From: Bacillus sp. HNG
GTDB taxonomy: Bacteria; Bacillota; Bacilli; Bacillales; Bacillaceae_L
Length of the DNA: 64,000 nt
Direction of reading: 5' to 3'
Assembly (NCBI RefSeq): GCF_003400205.1
Contig: NZ_QUQV01000006.1
Location: forward strand, 124,001-188,000
The notes beneath the pieces are model-generated. The model was given only the letters and a program-made list of their open reading frames with translations, was not told the origin of the DNA and did not search any database. A program made the position numbers and the translations under genes. Positions 8,819 through 17,081 of this stretch are shown here, piece by piece. Every line of letters starts with the position of its first letter. Position 1 is the first letter of the stretch.

Positions 8819-9349
8819 ATGAAAAAAGGGATAATAGGAATAGCTGGATTGTTGCTAATCCTTCTATTAGCGGCCTGTAACAATAGCACTTCAAATGAGA
8901 AGGAAGCAACAGAGGTAAAAGATATAAAAGAAATGGTACTCGATTATAGTATTGGAAGTTTTGAAGATGTGTCAGCTTCAATTACATCGCATGAACTGAT
9001 TGTAACGGATAGTAATAAAAAGGAAACAGCTTATGACCTTCCTGAGGATGAATTTTTTGTTTCGATTGCACCATTTGTAAAAGAAACACACGAATGTGCC
9101 ATTCATAGTTTAACAGGATGTCAGGGTGAATTAGTAGAAAAAGAATTTGATGTTTACATCGAAGACGAGGCAGGTAATGTAATTGTTGATGAAACGATGA
9201 CATCGTTCGAAAATGGATTTATCGATTTATGGTTACCTCGGGATAAAACGTACCAAGTAAGAATCGAATATGATGGAAAAACAGCAGAATCCCAAATTTC
9301 CACATTTAAAGGCGACAATACTTGTATTACAACCATGCAGTTAATGTAG
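8819..9349 (+). CDS. cueP: CueP-family metal-binding lipoprotein
   Basis: This 176-residue protein has a lipoprotein signal (LLLILLLAACNNS). The mature part carries the CueP hallmarks: a central Cys pair (HECAIHSLTGCQGE) and the C-terminal GDNTCITTMQL. CueP is known in Salmonella as a periplasmic copper protein; in Gram-positives it would be anchored outside the membrane. It probably buffers or delivers copper (family knowledge). AAGGAG lies 11 nt before ATG 8819. It sits 2.7 kb from csoR-copZ-copA, giving a cytoplasmic and an extracytoplasmic arm of copper handling. Confidence 0.8.
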   Translation: MKKGIIGIAGLLLILLLAACNNSTSNEKEATEVKDIKEMVLDYSIGSFEDVSASITSHELIVTDSNKKETAYDLPEDEFFVSIAPFVKETHECAIHSLTGCQGELVEKEFDVYIEDEAGNVIVDETMTSFENGFIDLWLPRDKTYQVRIEYDGKTAESQISTFKGDNTCITTMQLM

Positions 9350-9350
9350 T

Positions 9351-9415
9351 GGGGGACAAGAGGACAGGTACCGCGTCCCATCAATATTAGACAGGGGACA
9401 GTGAACCTGTCCCCT
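9351..9415. repeat. GGGACA-family repeat, copy 2 (complete)
   Basis: Left module GGGACAAGAGGACAGGTACC.. and right module GGGGACAGTGAACCTGTCCCC. It starts two bases after the cueP stop and ends nine bases before the stop of the convergent flavin oxidoreductase. Confidence 0.85.
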
Positions 9416-9423
9416 ACATCTCA

Positions 9424-10554
9424 CTATCGTACAACAGGAAACCATCCTTCAACTTCTAAAATTAACTTCCATAATGGAGTGGGTATAACTGCTTTATGTT
9501 GATCGGTTATTGTTAATTGGTGCCTGATTGTTTCACTTTCATTATGTTGGACCTTCTCAACCCAATGGGGATCGACTACAAGTGCTCGTCCAAGTGCGAC
9601 AAAATCTGTTTTTCCTTTCTCGTATACAAGGTCTGCTTCATCTGGTGTATGAATATTTCCAACACCAATAACAGGCACACGCTCTTTAATATATTCTGCG
9701 ATTAATTCTGTACGTGATTTCTTACTATCAATTCCTCTACGTGGCTTTGCCCATGCATTTGTTGTGGCAATATGAATATAATCAATATCTGCTTGTATTA
9801 GTTCATCAAGTAACTCAAACGTTTCTTTCATAGTGATACCAGGAGTTTCAGGCTCTTCCGGTGAAAAACGATAACCAATCAAGAAAGGTTTTGTTGCATG
9901 TTTTTTGATAACGCGCTTCACTTCATGAATTAGTTTTAAAGCAAATAGATAGCGGTTTTCGAACTCATCTGTTCGGTGATTAGAATGCGGTGAAACAAAT
10001 TGTTGAAGTAAATAACCAGTTGCACCGTGTAATTCTACGCCGTCAAATCCAGCTTCAATTGTACGACGTGTTGCTTCGCCAAAGTCATCAATAATATCAT
10101 AGATTTCCTCAGTTGTTAAAGCTCTAGGTGTTGTTTCTACACTATAAAAACCACGGTCCCCAAGGGGAGCGATAGCACTTGCACTCACAGTTTCTCCATT
10201 TGGAATAAGTCTTGGAACGGCTAAACGCCCTCCATGATAAAGTTGAACAACTCCTTTAGCACCACCCGAGTGAATCACATCTGCTAATTTCGAAAGACCG
10301 CGGATAGTCCCATCATGATCAATCCCCATTTGACCATCGAAGCCTTTACCATTTTTCGAAACATAAGCGCAAGCTGTAATAATTGTTCCTACGCCATTTG
10401 CACGCTCACCGTAATAGGCTAGTTCTTCTTCGGAAACAAAGTCATTTTCATCTGCAGAAAAAGTCGTCATGGGTGCCATTATGAGACGGTTTTTTACATG
10501 GACACCACTCTTAAAAGTGAACTCTTGAAATAAATCTTGATATTTACTATTCAT
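9424..10554 (-). CDS. Old-yellow-enzyme-type NADH:flavin oxidoreductase
   Basis: This 376-residue FMN barrel enzyme reduces activated double bonds or nitro compounds with NAD(P)H. Visible motifs: RLIMAPMTTF at the first strand, VQLYHGGR, and FDGVELHGATGYLLQQFVSP (histidine in VELHGA), with SNHRTDEF and C-terminal GRALVVDP for FMN phosphate binding. It resembles B. subtilis YqiG. The substrate is unknown. GGAGG lies 6 nt before the ATG. The gene follows an IclR regulator by 14 nt and is probably co-transcribed with it. Confidence 0.85.
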   Translation of the reverse strand: MNSKYQDLFQEFTFKSGVHVKNRLIMAPMTTFSADENDFVSEEELAYYGERANGVGTIITACAYVSKNGKGFDGQMGIDHDGTIRGLSKLADVIHSGGAKGVVQLYHGGRLAVPRLIPNGETVSASAIAPLGDRGFYSVETTPRALTTEEIYDIIDDFGEATRRTIEAGFDGVELHGATGYLLQQFVSPHSNHRTDEFENRYLFALKLIHEVKRVIKKHATKPFLIGYRFSPEEPETPGITMKETFELLDELIQADIDYIHIATTNAWAKPRRGIDSKKSRTELIAEYIKERVPVIGVGNIHTPDEADLVYEKGKTDFVALGRALVVDPHWVEKVQHNESETIRHQLTITDQHKAVIPTPLWKLILEVEGWFPVVR

Positions 10555-10568
10555 GGAATTCCTCCGGT

Positions 10569-11330
10569 TTAATGTATATTTACTAAGGTTTCGATTTCTT
10601 TCGTTATGGCTTTACTGCCTGCGTGTAGCTTTGTCGCGATTTGTTTGAGATTGCTACGAGAAATTTCCTCGGCAGGTGCAGCGATTGCTAAGGCAGCAAT
10701 TACTTTCTTATTTCGAAAAACTGGGACAGCAACACAACGGATACCGATAATCCGTTCCTCATCATCAAAGGCAAACCCATCCTCTTGAATGGCTTTTAAA
10801 TGATACCGGAATAGTTGCGAATCTTGAAACGTATTTTTTGTTGCTTTTTCCAGTGACAATCTTTCAAATATGGATGCGAATGAATCCTCATCTACATTAG
10901 CTAAAATGACTTTACCTAAAGCGGATTGATGTAATTTAGACCGGTTTCCAATCTCTTCGTCTGCGGAAACTTCATATGGAGTGTGTAATACTTGTGTCAT
11001 AACAAGATCAGTCCCATCCACTTTTCCAATATAGGTGCTCATTTGTAAATCTTGCGCCACTTGGTAAATCGATCGTAATGAAGCCCAATCCATTTCTGAA
11101 CGCTTTTCAAAACTTTCGAGAAACATTTTATAATGAATAAAATATTGAGTTTGAAGTTTATAGATATAGCCCATTTCTTCTAGGGTTGTTAAAATTCGAA
11201 AAGCGGTGGATTTACTTAAATTCAGTAAATCCATCACTTCCTTTAACGTAATGCCTTTGTGTTGTTTTACTAATTCTAGAACTAGGAGTCCTTTTTTTAA
11301 TGTTGAAACTTCATTCCTTGCCATTTTCAT
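10569..11330 (-). CDS. IclR-family transcriptional regulator
   Basis: About 253 residues. An N-terminal winged helix (GLLVLELVKQHKGITLKEVMDL, then LSKSTAFRILTTLEEMGYI) is followed by an effector domain ending GIRCVAVPVFRNKKVIAALAI. IclR proteins respond to small carbon compounds. It heads a probable operon with the flavin oxidoreductase and is divergent from the aldo/keto reductase; a perfect palindrome lies between them. Start is ambiguous among GTG 11333, ATG 11330 and ATG 11324; AGGAG is 9 nt before 11330. Confidence 0.85.
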   Translation of the reverse strand: MKMARNEVSTLKKGLLVLELVKQHKGITLKEVMDLLNLSKSTAFRILTTLEEMGYIYKLQTQYFIHYKMFLESFEKRSEMDWASLRSIYQVAQDLQMSTYIGKVDGTDLVMTQVLHTPYEVSADEEIGNRSKLHQSALGKVILANVDEDSFASIFERLSLEKATKNTFQDSQLFRYHLKAIQEDGFAFDDEERIIGIRCVAVPVFRNKKVIAALAIAAPAEEISRSNLKQIATKLHAGSKAITKEIETLVNIH

Positions 11331-11387
11331 CACCTCAGTCTCCTGATAGTATAGATGCTTTATTTTTTGGATTCAAAATATATGGCG

Positions 11388-11410
11388 TAAGTTTCATTAA
11401 ATGAAACTTA
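11388..11410. promoter_or_regulatory. Perfect 23-bp palindrome, likely IclR operator
   Basis: The arm TAAGTTTCAT, a 3-nt TAA spacer, then the exact reverse complement of the arm. It sits between the divergent IclR and aldo/keto reductase genes, where an IclR dimer could control both. Confidence 0.6.
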
Positions 11411-11479
11411 ATCAAAGAAATTTGTGAGTCTGAATATAAGGAGATATGATATGGCTAATCAAAGATAGGAGGAGAAAAG

Positions 11480-12421
11480 ATGAAATATACTATATTAAAA
11501 AAATCGAATCTCAAAGTGTCAGTAATCGGACTGGGTACAAATGCGGTTGGAGGGCATAATTTATTCCAAAACTTAAATGAAGAAGATGGAAAAGACCTTG
11601 TAAGAGAAGCACTAAAAAACGGTGTGAACTTTATTGATACAGCTGATATATATGGTCTGGGTCGTTCAGAGGAGCTGGTTGGAGAGGTATTGAAGGAAAT
11701 TAAGCGTGACGACTATTTGATTGCGACAAAAGGTGCGCAACATTGGTTTGAAGATGGCACTGTAAAAACGGATAATCGTCCTGAATATATGCGTGAAGCA
11801 GTTGAAAAAAGTTTACAAAGATTGCAACTAGATTATATAGACTTATATTATTTGCACTTTCCAGATCAAAAGACGCCATTATCGGAGTCAATTGGGGAAT
11901 TAGCTAGATTAAAAGAAGAAGGAAAAATACGTGCAATTGGTATTTCGAATGTTTCCCTTGAGCATTTAAAAGAGGCAAACGTTCATGGCAATATCTCGGT
12001 CTTACAATCACATTATAGTATGCTAGATCGTTCTGCTGAAGAAGAATTGTTACCATATTGTATTGATAATAATATTTCGTTTATTCCATATGGTCCTTTA
12101 GCATTTGGGTTACTAGGTGGTGGATTCACAAAGGAATCTACCTTAGACGCACAGGATTGGCGTAATTCAGTTCCATTATTCCAAGGGGAATTATTTCAAA
12201 AAAACCTTCTAACAATAGAAAAGCTAAAAGAATTTGCTACCCAAAAAGAAACAACTCTACCTAACTTAGCGCTCGCTTGGTTGCTTGCTCAAGAAGGGGT
12301 AGATGCAGTCATCCCAGGGGGGAGACGAAAAGAACGTATCCTTGAGAATATTCAAGCCAACGAAATTCGTTTATCAAGTGAGGAATTAAACGTTATAAAT
12401 GATATTTTAAGTAAAAACTGA
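11480..12421 (+). CDS. Aldo/keto reductase (IolS-like)
   Basis: This 313-residue NADP(H)-dependent barrel reduces aldehydes or ketones. The catalytic tetrad is visible: Asp and Tyr in NFIDTADIYGLGRSE, Lys in LIATKGA and His in DLYYLHFPD. The C-terminal VDAVIPGGRRKERILENI binds the cofactor. The closest family resemblance is B. subtilis IolS/YhdN. AGGAGGAG precedes ATG 11480. It is divergent from the IclR gene, probably under the same palindrome, and a strong terminator follows. Confidence 0.85.
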   Translation: MKYTILKKSNLKVSVIGLGTNAVGGHNLFQNLNEEDGKDLVREALKNGVNFIDTADIYGLGRSEELVGEVLKEIKRDDYLIATKGAQHWFEDGTVKTDNRPEYMREAVEKSLQRLQLDYIDLYYLHFPDQKTPLSESIGELARLKEEGKIRAIGISNVSLEHLKEANVHGNISVLQSHYSMLDRSAEEELLPYCIDNNISFIPYGPLAFGLLGGGFTKESTLDAQDWRNSVPLFQGELFQKNLLTIEKLKEFATQKETTLPNLALAWLLAQEGVDAVIPGGRRKERILENIQANEIRLSSEELNVINDILSKN

Positions 12422-12430
12422 TAAAAATAA

Positions 12431-12476
12431 GGGTTGTTCCAAAAGCTATTCATATGACTTTGGAACAGCCCTTTTT
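12431..12476 (+). terminator. Intrinsic terminator after aldo/keto reductase
   Basis: GGGTTGTTCCAAAAG pairs with CTTTGGAACAGCCC, followed by TTTTTAT. Confidence 0.9.
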
Positions 12477-12531
12477 ATATGGATTAATTTCAACGTCTTT
12501 TCCAAAAGGGACATCAGCGGAATCTACTTAC

Positions 12532-12560
12532 TTGACATAAATTTATTATAAAAATATACT
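12532..12560 (+). promoter_or_regulatory. Vegetative promoter of the LLM oxidoreductase
   Basis: TTGACA at 12532-12537, a 17-nt spacer, then TATACT at 12555-12560, a near-consensus SigA promoter 38 nt before the start codon. Confidence 0.7.
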
Positions 12561-12598
12561 TACTTACATAAAGTAACTAAGAAAAGGTGGTAACCTTT

Positions 12599-13657
12599 AT
12601 GAATGATAAGAAGAGTGGATTTGAAATTGGGATATACACACTTGCAGATATTGGTCCGGACCCTCTTACAGGAAAGACAATAACTGCAAAAGAAAGAATA
12701 AAAGAAATGATTCAAGCTGCAAAACTTGCGGACGAGGCAGGGCTAGATGTATTTGGGGTAGGAGAACATCATCGTCTGGATTATGCTTCTTCATCTCCCG
12801 CAGTTCTACTAGCAGCTATTGCACAAGCAACAAAACAGATTCGATTAACAAGTACAACAAGTGTTTTAAGTACGCTTGATCCTGTTCGCCTGTTTGAAGA
12901 TTTTGCTACATTAGATTTACTTTCAGATGGTCGTGCCGAAATACTAGCAGGAAGAGGGGCTTTTATCGAATCATTTCCTTTGTTCGGCTATAGTACAAAT
13001 GATTATGATGAATTGTTTGAAGAGCATATGGAGCTCCTCTTGCAATTGACCGAGCATGAAAGGGTTACATGGTCAGGGAACTTCCGTTCATCTTTGAGTA
13101 ATGCTCAAATTGCACCAAGACCGGTACAGGAAAAATTACCTGTTTGGATTGGAGTTGGAGGGACACCAGAGAGTGCCGTTCGTGCTGGAAGATTTGGGGT
13201 AGGAATGGCTTTAGCTATTTTGGGTGGCCCACCAAGACGTTTTAAACCACTTGTTGACCTTTATCGTCAGGCGGGAGTAGATGCTGGACATTCGCAAGAG
13301 ACATTGAAGGTTGGTGTAACGGGACATGCCTATCTAGCGGAAACAACGCAACAAGCCAAAGATGAGTTTTACCCTTATTACTCGAATTACTGGGAATATG
13401 TGAACCGTCAGCGCGGAATGGGGACAAGGATGTCAAGGGCTGACTTTGAGCATATGGCTAGTCCGGATACTGCTTTGTTCGTGGGTAGTCCACAGCAGGT
13501 CGTCGAAAAAATTCTTCAACAATACGAACTCTTTGGACACCAGCGTTTCCTTGCACAGTTAGATATAGGAGGTCAACCATTTAAAAACGTTGCAAAAGGA
13601 ATTGAATTATTAGCAACGGAGGTTGCTCCAATTGTTCGAAGAGAAACAAGTAAATAA
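12599..13657 (+). CDS. LLM-class flavin-dependent oxidoreductase
   Basis: About 352 residues of a luciferase-like TIM barrel using FMN or F420-like cofactors. Seen: GLDVFGVGEHHRLDYASSSP near residue 55, TTSVLSTLDPVRLFEDFATLD, GRGAFIESFPLFG and PVWIGVGGTPESAVRAG. This subgroup is found in many Bacillus genomes; its substrate is unknown. ATG 12599 follows AAGGTGG by 9 nt. It is monocistronic, with its own promoter and terminator. Confidence 0.8.
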   Translation: MNDKKSGFEIGIYTLADIGPDPLTGKTITAKERIKEMIQAAKLADEAGLDVFGVGEHHRLDYASSSPAVLLAAIAQATKQIRLTSTTSVLSTLDPVRLFEDFATLDLLSDGRAEILAGRGAFIESFPLFGYSTNDYDELFEEHMELLLQLTEHERVTWSGNFRSSLSNAQIAPRPVQEKLPVWIGVGGTPESAVRAGRFGVGMALAILGGPPRRFKPLVDLYRQAGVDAGHSQETLKVGVTGHAYLAETTQQAKDEFYPYYSNYWEYVNRQRGMGTRMSRADFEHMASPDTALFVGSPQQVVEKILQQYELFGHQRFLAQLDIGGQPFKNVAKGIELLATEVAPIVRRETSK

Positions 13658-13669
13658 CATGGAATTATG

Positions 13670-13706
13670 AATATCAGACGCTGTTTAGGTGTCTGATATT
13701 CTTTTT
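13670..13706 (+). terminator. Intrinsic terminator after LLM gene
   Basis: AATATCAGAC pairs with GTCTGATATT across an 11-nt loop, followed by CTTTTTAT. Confidence 0.9.
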
Positions 13707-13759
13707 ATCGCCCAATCCCTCGCTTACTTGAAAATGGAAAAAAATCCATATAATCGAGG

Positions 13760-13784
13760 TAGCTAATTTAGCTATATTAGCTAA
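13760..13784. promoter_or_regulatory. TAGCTA repeats, likely relic antitoxin operator
   Basis: TAGCTAA, TAGCTA and TTAGCTAA follow one another within 25 nt, directly before the broken Phd-type gene. Phd/YefM proteins bind such sites to repress themselves (family knowledge). Confidence 0.4.
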
Positions 13785-13801
13785 CGTGAGGTGGGACTGA
13801 A

Positions 13802-14018
13802 ATGATTGTAAACTCGAAAGAACTGCAAAATAATTTTGGAAAGTATTTGATACTTGCGGCACAAGAGGACATTATCGTTACAAGAAATGCTACAGACAGT
13901 CTACTTTTTTGAGGATTATAATATCAGTAACAGTGCTACCTATAAGAATAATGAGGCTGTACAATCCTTCATTTTTAAAGGACTAAACGCAGAAATTAGT
14001 AGAATTTTTAGAGCTTAA
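13802..14018 (+). pseudogene. Decayed Phd/YefM antitoxin-Uma2 endonuclease fusion gene
   Basis: A good ribosome site (GAGGTGGG) leads ATG 13802 and MIVNSKELQNNFGKYLILAA.., a classic Phd/YefM N-terminus, which ends after 36 codons at TGA 13910. In the next frame 13911-14018 reads ..EAVQSFIFKGLNAEISRIF.., which resembles the end of Uma2-family nuclease-like proteins (..SFIFPGL.IDL.EIF). The simplest reading is a Phd-Uma2 fusion that lost its middle and shifted frame. No intact toxin gene is adjacent. Confidence 0.55.
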
Positions 14019-14042
14019 GTGGGACACGGGCATGTGTCCCAC
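14019..14042. repeat. GGGACA-family half copy (copy 3)
   Basis: GTGGGACAC, six bases, GTGTCCCAC: only the left-module hairpin with a shortened loop. It follows the relic directly. Confidence 0.7.
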
Positions 14043-14070
14043 AACCTTTGGATAATAAACTTCCTCTCTT

Positions 14071-14430
14071 TTAGTATCCAACCTCGACAGATGCTACAAC
14101 GATGTACATTAGATCATTTTGATCGCCTTTTTCTTCAAGGACGATTCCGCTTGTTGTTAGCATACCTCCGTCCATGACCTCTACAGAGACTTTACCGAAT
14201 GGTATCGCTCCTTTAACCGCTTCGATATCTAGCTGTTCTTTATCACAAGGGACTGCTAGTTTCACATTAACTACCATATTGTCTAAGCTATTTCCTGGTA
14301 GAACCGAGCGAATTCCAGGCATTGAATTAAAATGGATCGCATTCTTTACAGCGCGAATGGCTGCCTTCGTAATGTTTTGACCGTGAACATCAATCCCCAT
14401 GCCTGTTTCAATAAACATCAATTTTTCCAT
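14071..14430 (-). CDS. Lin0512 family conserved protein
   Basis: A 119-residue protein matching the Lin0512 family of unknown function: MFIETGMGIDVHGQNITKAA at the N-terminus, then GIRSVLPGNSLDNMVVNVKLAVP and VEVMDGGMLTTSGI. The family is a small soluble domain found in Bacilli, often near transport or metabolic genes. GAGGTG lies about 11 nt before the ATG. It is monocistronic. The 313 nt between it and the next gene (14431-14743) is AT-rich and holds only the two divergent promoter regions as far as I can see. Confidence 0.8.
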   Translation of the reverse strand: MEKLMFIETGMGIDVHGQNITKAAIRAVKNAIHFNSMPGIRSVLPGNSLDNMVVNVKLAVPCDKEQLDIEAVKGAIPFGKVSVEVMDGGMLTTSGIVLEEKGDQNDLMYIVVASVEVGY

Positions 14431-14743
14431 CAGATAGACACCTCGTTATTAATTGATATTTCTATTTTACCTTAAAATAGGGTTTTTGATATGTTTTAAA
14501 CCTGCCATGTGTATAAAATCTCCATCAAAATAGCACTTTTAAACAACCAACCTGATGAAAATAATTAAATTTAATCCTAAAAAATAGTATAATAGTAACA
14601 AAATTAGTCAAATGGTCAAAAAATTGTGAGTATTTAGATGTCTAATGCCTACTTTTAGAATTGATGAAAAAGGTGCCCTGATTTAAATTATTTCGACTTT
14701 CTCGAAAAAAATTTTCTACTTTCATTGAAAGGAAATTCGTCTT

Positions 14744-16228
14744 ATGAAACAATATGCGATTACAGAAAAAACCAAAGATATCAGCCTACTAGATGAAGAA
14801 TTATGCTCTGATGAATTAGTGAGTATTGATCGAAAGGAATTAAATGAAACAATTCGTTTGCACCAGGGCATGATTTTCAAATTCAAAGAAATAGCGGGGC
14901 AATTTATCCATACTTTATGTGATGGTGAGTTAGTATATCGTTTAGGCCTAACTCCAAGTCACGTAGTAGGAAAACAGTTAATAGGCTTTCTTCCGGAACA
15001 GATTACAAAAAGAAAGCACTTATTATATGAAAGAGCGTGGAATGGGGAAGACCACGTTACCTATGAAGCAGAATTAAATGGAATTCATTATTTTGCTGCG
15101 TTACGGCCAGTTATACGAAATGGGGAAGTTATTGAGGTTATTGGTTCATGTATGGATATTACCGACAGAAAGAAGGTCGAAAAGGCTTTACTTGAAAGTG
15201 AAAATAAATACCGTTTGATTGCTGAAAACATGACCGATTTAATCATTTTATTTGATAGACAAGGAAAGTGTATCTATGCATCACCTTCTCATGAAACTGT
15301 ATTAGGCTATCCACCTGAATATTTTTTGAGCCAAAATACATTGCATCTTATTCATCCAAATGACACTTCACTCATCATCAATGGGTTTGAAGAGGTAAAT
15401 AAAACGAAAATTCCTTTAAGGGTCGAGTTTCGCCTTTTACACGCTGAACATGGTTGGAAATTATTTGACTGTACGGCTACCCCTGTATTGGATGAAGACG
15501 GTGAAGTTGAGCATATTATGGTTGTAGCAAAAGACATTACTGAGAAAAGAAGAGCGGAAGAACTTTTATGGAAGTCTGAGAAGTTATCATTAGTTGGGGA
15601 GTTAGCAGCGGGTGTTGCACATGAAATACGGAATCCCCTGACTTCAATAAAAGGGTTCATTCAGCTATTTCAGCAAGGAGTTAGGAACGAAGAATATTTT
15701 AATGTGATTCTTTCAGAGTTTAATCGAATTGAAGATATCATAAAGGAATTTCTTTCCCTTGCAAAGCCGCAGGAAATTCAGCTTAAGTCAGTAAGTATTC
15801 CCTCTTTGTTAAAAGAGATTAACACCTTGATGAAACCTGAAGCCTATCTAAAAAATGTTCAAATCATAATTGATAGTGATGTGAGTATTCCACTTGTAAT
15901 GTGTGATGCGAATCAAATCAAACAAGTCTTATTGAATCTTTGTAAAAATAGCATTGAAGCTACCGACGGATACAAGAGAGGATTATTAATTATCTCTGCT
16001 CATATAGAGGATAAAAATCAATTATGCATTCAGGTAGTTGATAACGGGATAGGGATAAGCGAAGAACGCCTCAAAAGACTAGGGGAACCTTTCTATAGTA
16101 ATAAAGAAAAGGGAACTGGTTTAGGTCTTATGCTATGTTTTCGAATAATAAAGGAGCACAAAGGAACGATAACCTTCGAAAGCAAAGAAAACCTAGGAAC
16201 AACAGTAAAAATTAGACTACCAGTTTAA
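14744..16228 (+). CDS. PAS-containing sensor histidine kinase (sporulation-kinase type)
   Basis: A 494-residue soluble kinase with two PAS domains (about 45-142 and 155-270), the second ending VAKDITEKRRAEE. A HisKA domain follows with the phospho-acceptor His in ELAAGVAHEIRNPLTSIKG, then an ATPase domain with an N box (LNLCKNSIEA), G1 (VVDNGIGI) and G2 (GTGLGL). There is no transmembrane segment and no adjacent response regulator. This layout matches the orphan KinA/KinE-type kinases that feed the Spo0 phosphorelay, so a sporulation or biofilm input is likely (inference). AAAGGA lies 10 nt before ATG 14744. Confidence 0.85.
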   Translation: MKQYAITEKTKDISLLDEELCSDELVSIDRKELNETIRLHQGMIFKFKEIAGQFIHTLCDGELVYRLGLTPSHVVGKQLIGFLPEQITKRKHLLYERAWNGEDHVTYEAELNGIHYFAALRPVIRNGEVIEVIGSCMDITDRKKVEKALLESENKYRLIAENMTDLIILFDRQGKCIYASPSHETVLGYPPEYFLSQNTLHLIHPNDTSLIINGFEEVNKTKIPLRVEFRLLHAEHGWKLFDCTATPVLDEDGEVEHIMVVAKDITEKRRAEELLWKSEKLSLVGELAAGVAHEIRNPLTSIKGFIQLFQQGVRNEEYFNVILSEFNRIEDIIKEFLSLAKPQEIQLKSVSIPSLLKEINTLMKPEAYLKNVQIIIDSDVSIPLVMCDANQIKQVLLNLCKNSIEATDGYKRGLLIISAHIEDKNQLCIQVVDNGIGISEERLKRLGEPFYSNKEKGTGLGLMLCFRIIKEHKGTITFESKENLGTTVKIRLPV

Positions 16229-16255
16229 AAGGATAGGAGGGTGTAAAATCTAAAT

Positions 16256-16298
16256 GAGGTACCTGACCCTTTTAATTAAAGGGATTAGGTACCTCTTT
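16256..16298. terminator. Bidirectional terminator between convergent genes
   Basis: GAGGTACCT pairs with AGGTACCTC, with an inner CCCTTTTAATTAAAGGG stem, followed by TTTGC. It lies between the histidine kinase and the convergent racemase. Confidence 0.75.
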
Positions 16299-16313
16299 GC
16301 TTACGAAAACACG

Positions 16314-16997
16314 CTACGATTCATAACACATATCTACAATCTTTTTCGCTAATATTTCTGTGGGATCAATCACTTTAAACCCTTCTACTTCACTTAAAAC
16401 AAGTGGGATTTCAGTACATGCTGCGATAATTGCCTCTGCTCCTTGATTGATCACTGTTTTTGATGCTTGTAGCAATAACTTCTTTCCTTTTTCGAGATTT
16501 CCACTTTTTACTGCATAAATTCCCGCCATAACACTTTCTTGTGTCATTTTATCGGGCTCTATTACAACAATTTCTCGTTCGTGAAGAGACTCTTGGTATA
16601 GATTGGTATACAATGTGCCATCAGTGGCTAACAAAGCTATTGTTTTTAAGCCTACTTTGTCTATAAATCTGACAGTTTCTTTTGGCATATTCATAAGCGG
16701 GATCTTGACCGAAGCTTGGATTTCATCGAAATAATAATGAGCAGTATTACAGGCTATCGCAATCCAATCTGCTCCAGCCGTTTCTAATCTTTTTGCGGAT
16801 TCGCTCATAAAAGGAAGAGGGTTTATTCCTTTTCCTAATATTGCCGAAGTACGGTCCGGTATTTGTGGGTAATTATCAACAATCATATGAATATGATCTT
16901 GGTCATTCTGGGCAGGTGTTAATCCAATGATTTTTGTCATCAAATCGACTGTTGCAAGTGGTCCCATTCCACCCATTATACCTAGTGTTTTTGTCAT
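16314..16997 (-). CDS. Aspartate/glutamate racemase family protein
   Basis: This 227-residue PLP-independent racemase interconverts L- and D-acidic amino acids. The two catalytic cysteines are Cys83 (IACNTAHYY) and a second in AACTEIPLVL; the N-terminus GIMGGMGPLATVDL is the family signature. Neighbours support D-amino-acid metabolism: a dicarboxylate symporter on the same strand upstream, and a RidA/PLP-enzyme/D-threonine-aldolase operon divergent from that. GGCGGAG precedes the ATG. A strong hairpin separates it from the symporter gene. Confidence 0.85.
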   Translation of the reverse strand: MTKTLGIMGGMGPLATVDLMTKIIGLTPAQNDQDHIHMIVDNYPQIPDRTSAILGKGINPLPFMSESAKRLETAGADWIAIACNTAHYYFDEIQASVKIPLMNMPKETVRFIDKVGLKTIALLATDGTLYTNLYQESLHEREIVVIEPDKMTQESVMAGIYAVKSGNLEKGKKLLLQASKTVINQGAEAIIAACTEIPLVLSEVEGFKVIDPTEILAKKIVDMCYES

Positions 16998-17015
16998 GTT
17001 ATACTCCGCCTTATA

Positions 17016-17069
17016 AAAACAGGTTGTTGAAGATTTACTTTCAAATCTCCAACAACCGTTTTATTTTTT
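17016..17069. terminator. Strong bidirectional hairpin between symporter and racemase
   Basis: GGTTGTTGAAGATTT pairs with AAATCTCCAACAACC, flanked by A5 on one side and TTTTATTTTTTT on the other. On the minus strand it would stop symporter transcription before the racemase, so the racemase is read at a lower level or from a promoter overlapping the hairpin. Confidence 0.85.
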
Positions 17070-17081
17070 TACCAGATAGGT

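Noticed and set aside
14431-14743. Small RNA or operator before the PAS kinase
   Set aside because: The gap is AT-rich with no clear stem, palindrome or terminator beyond weak promoter-like sequence.
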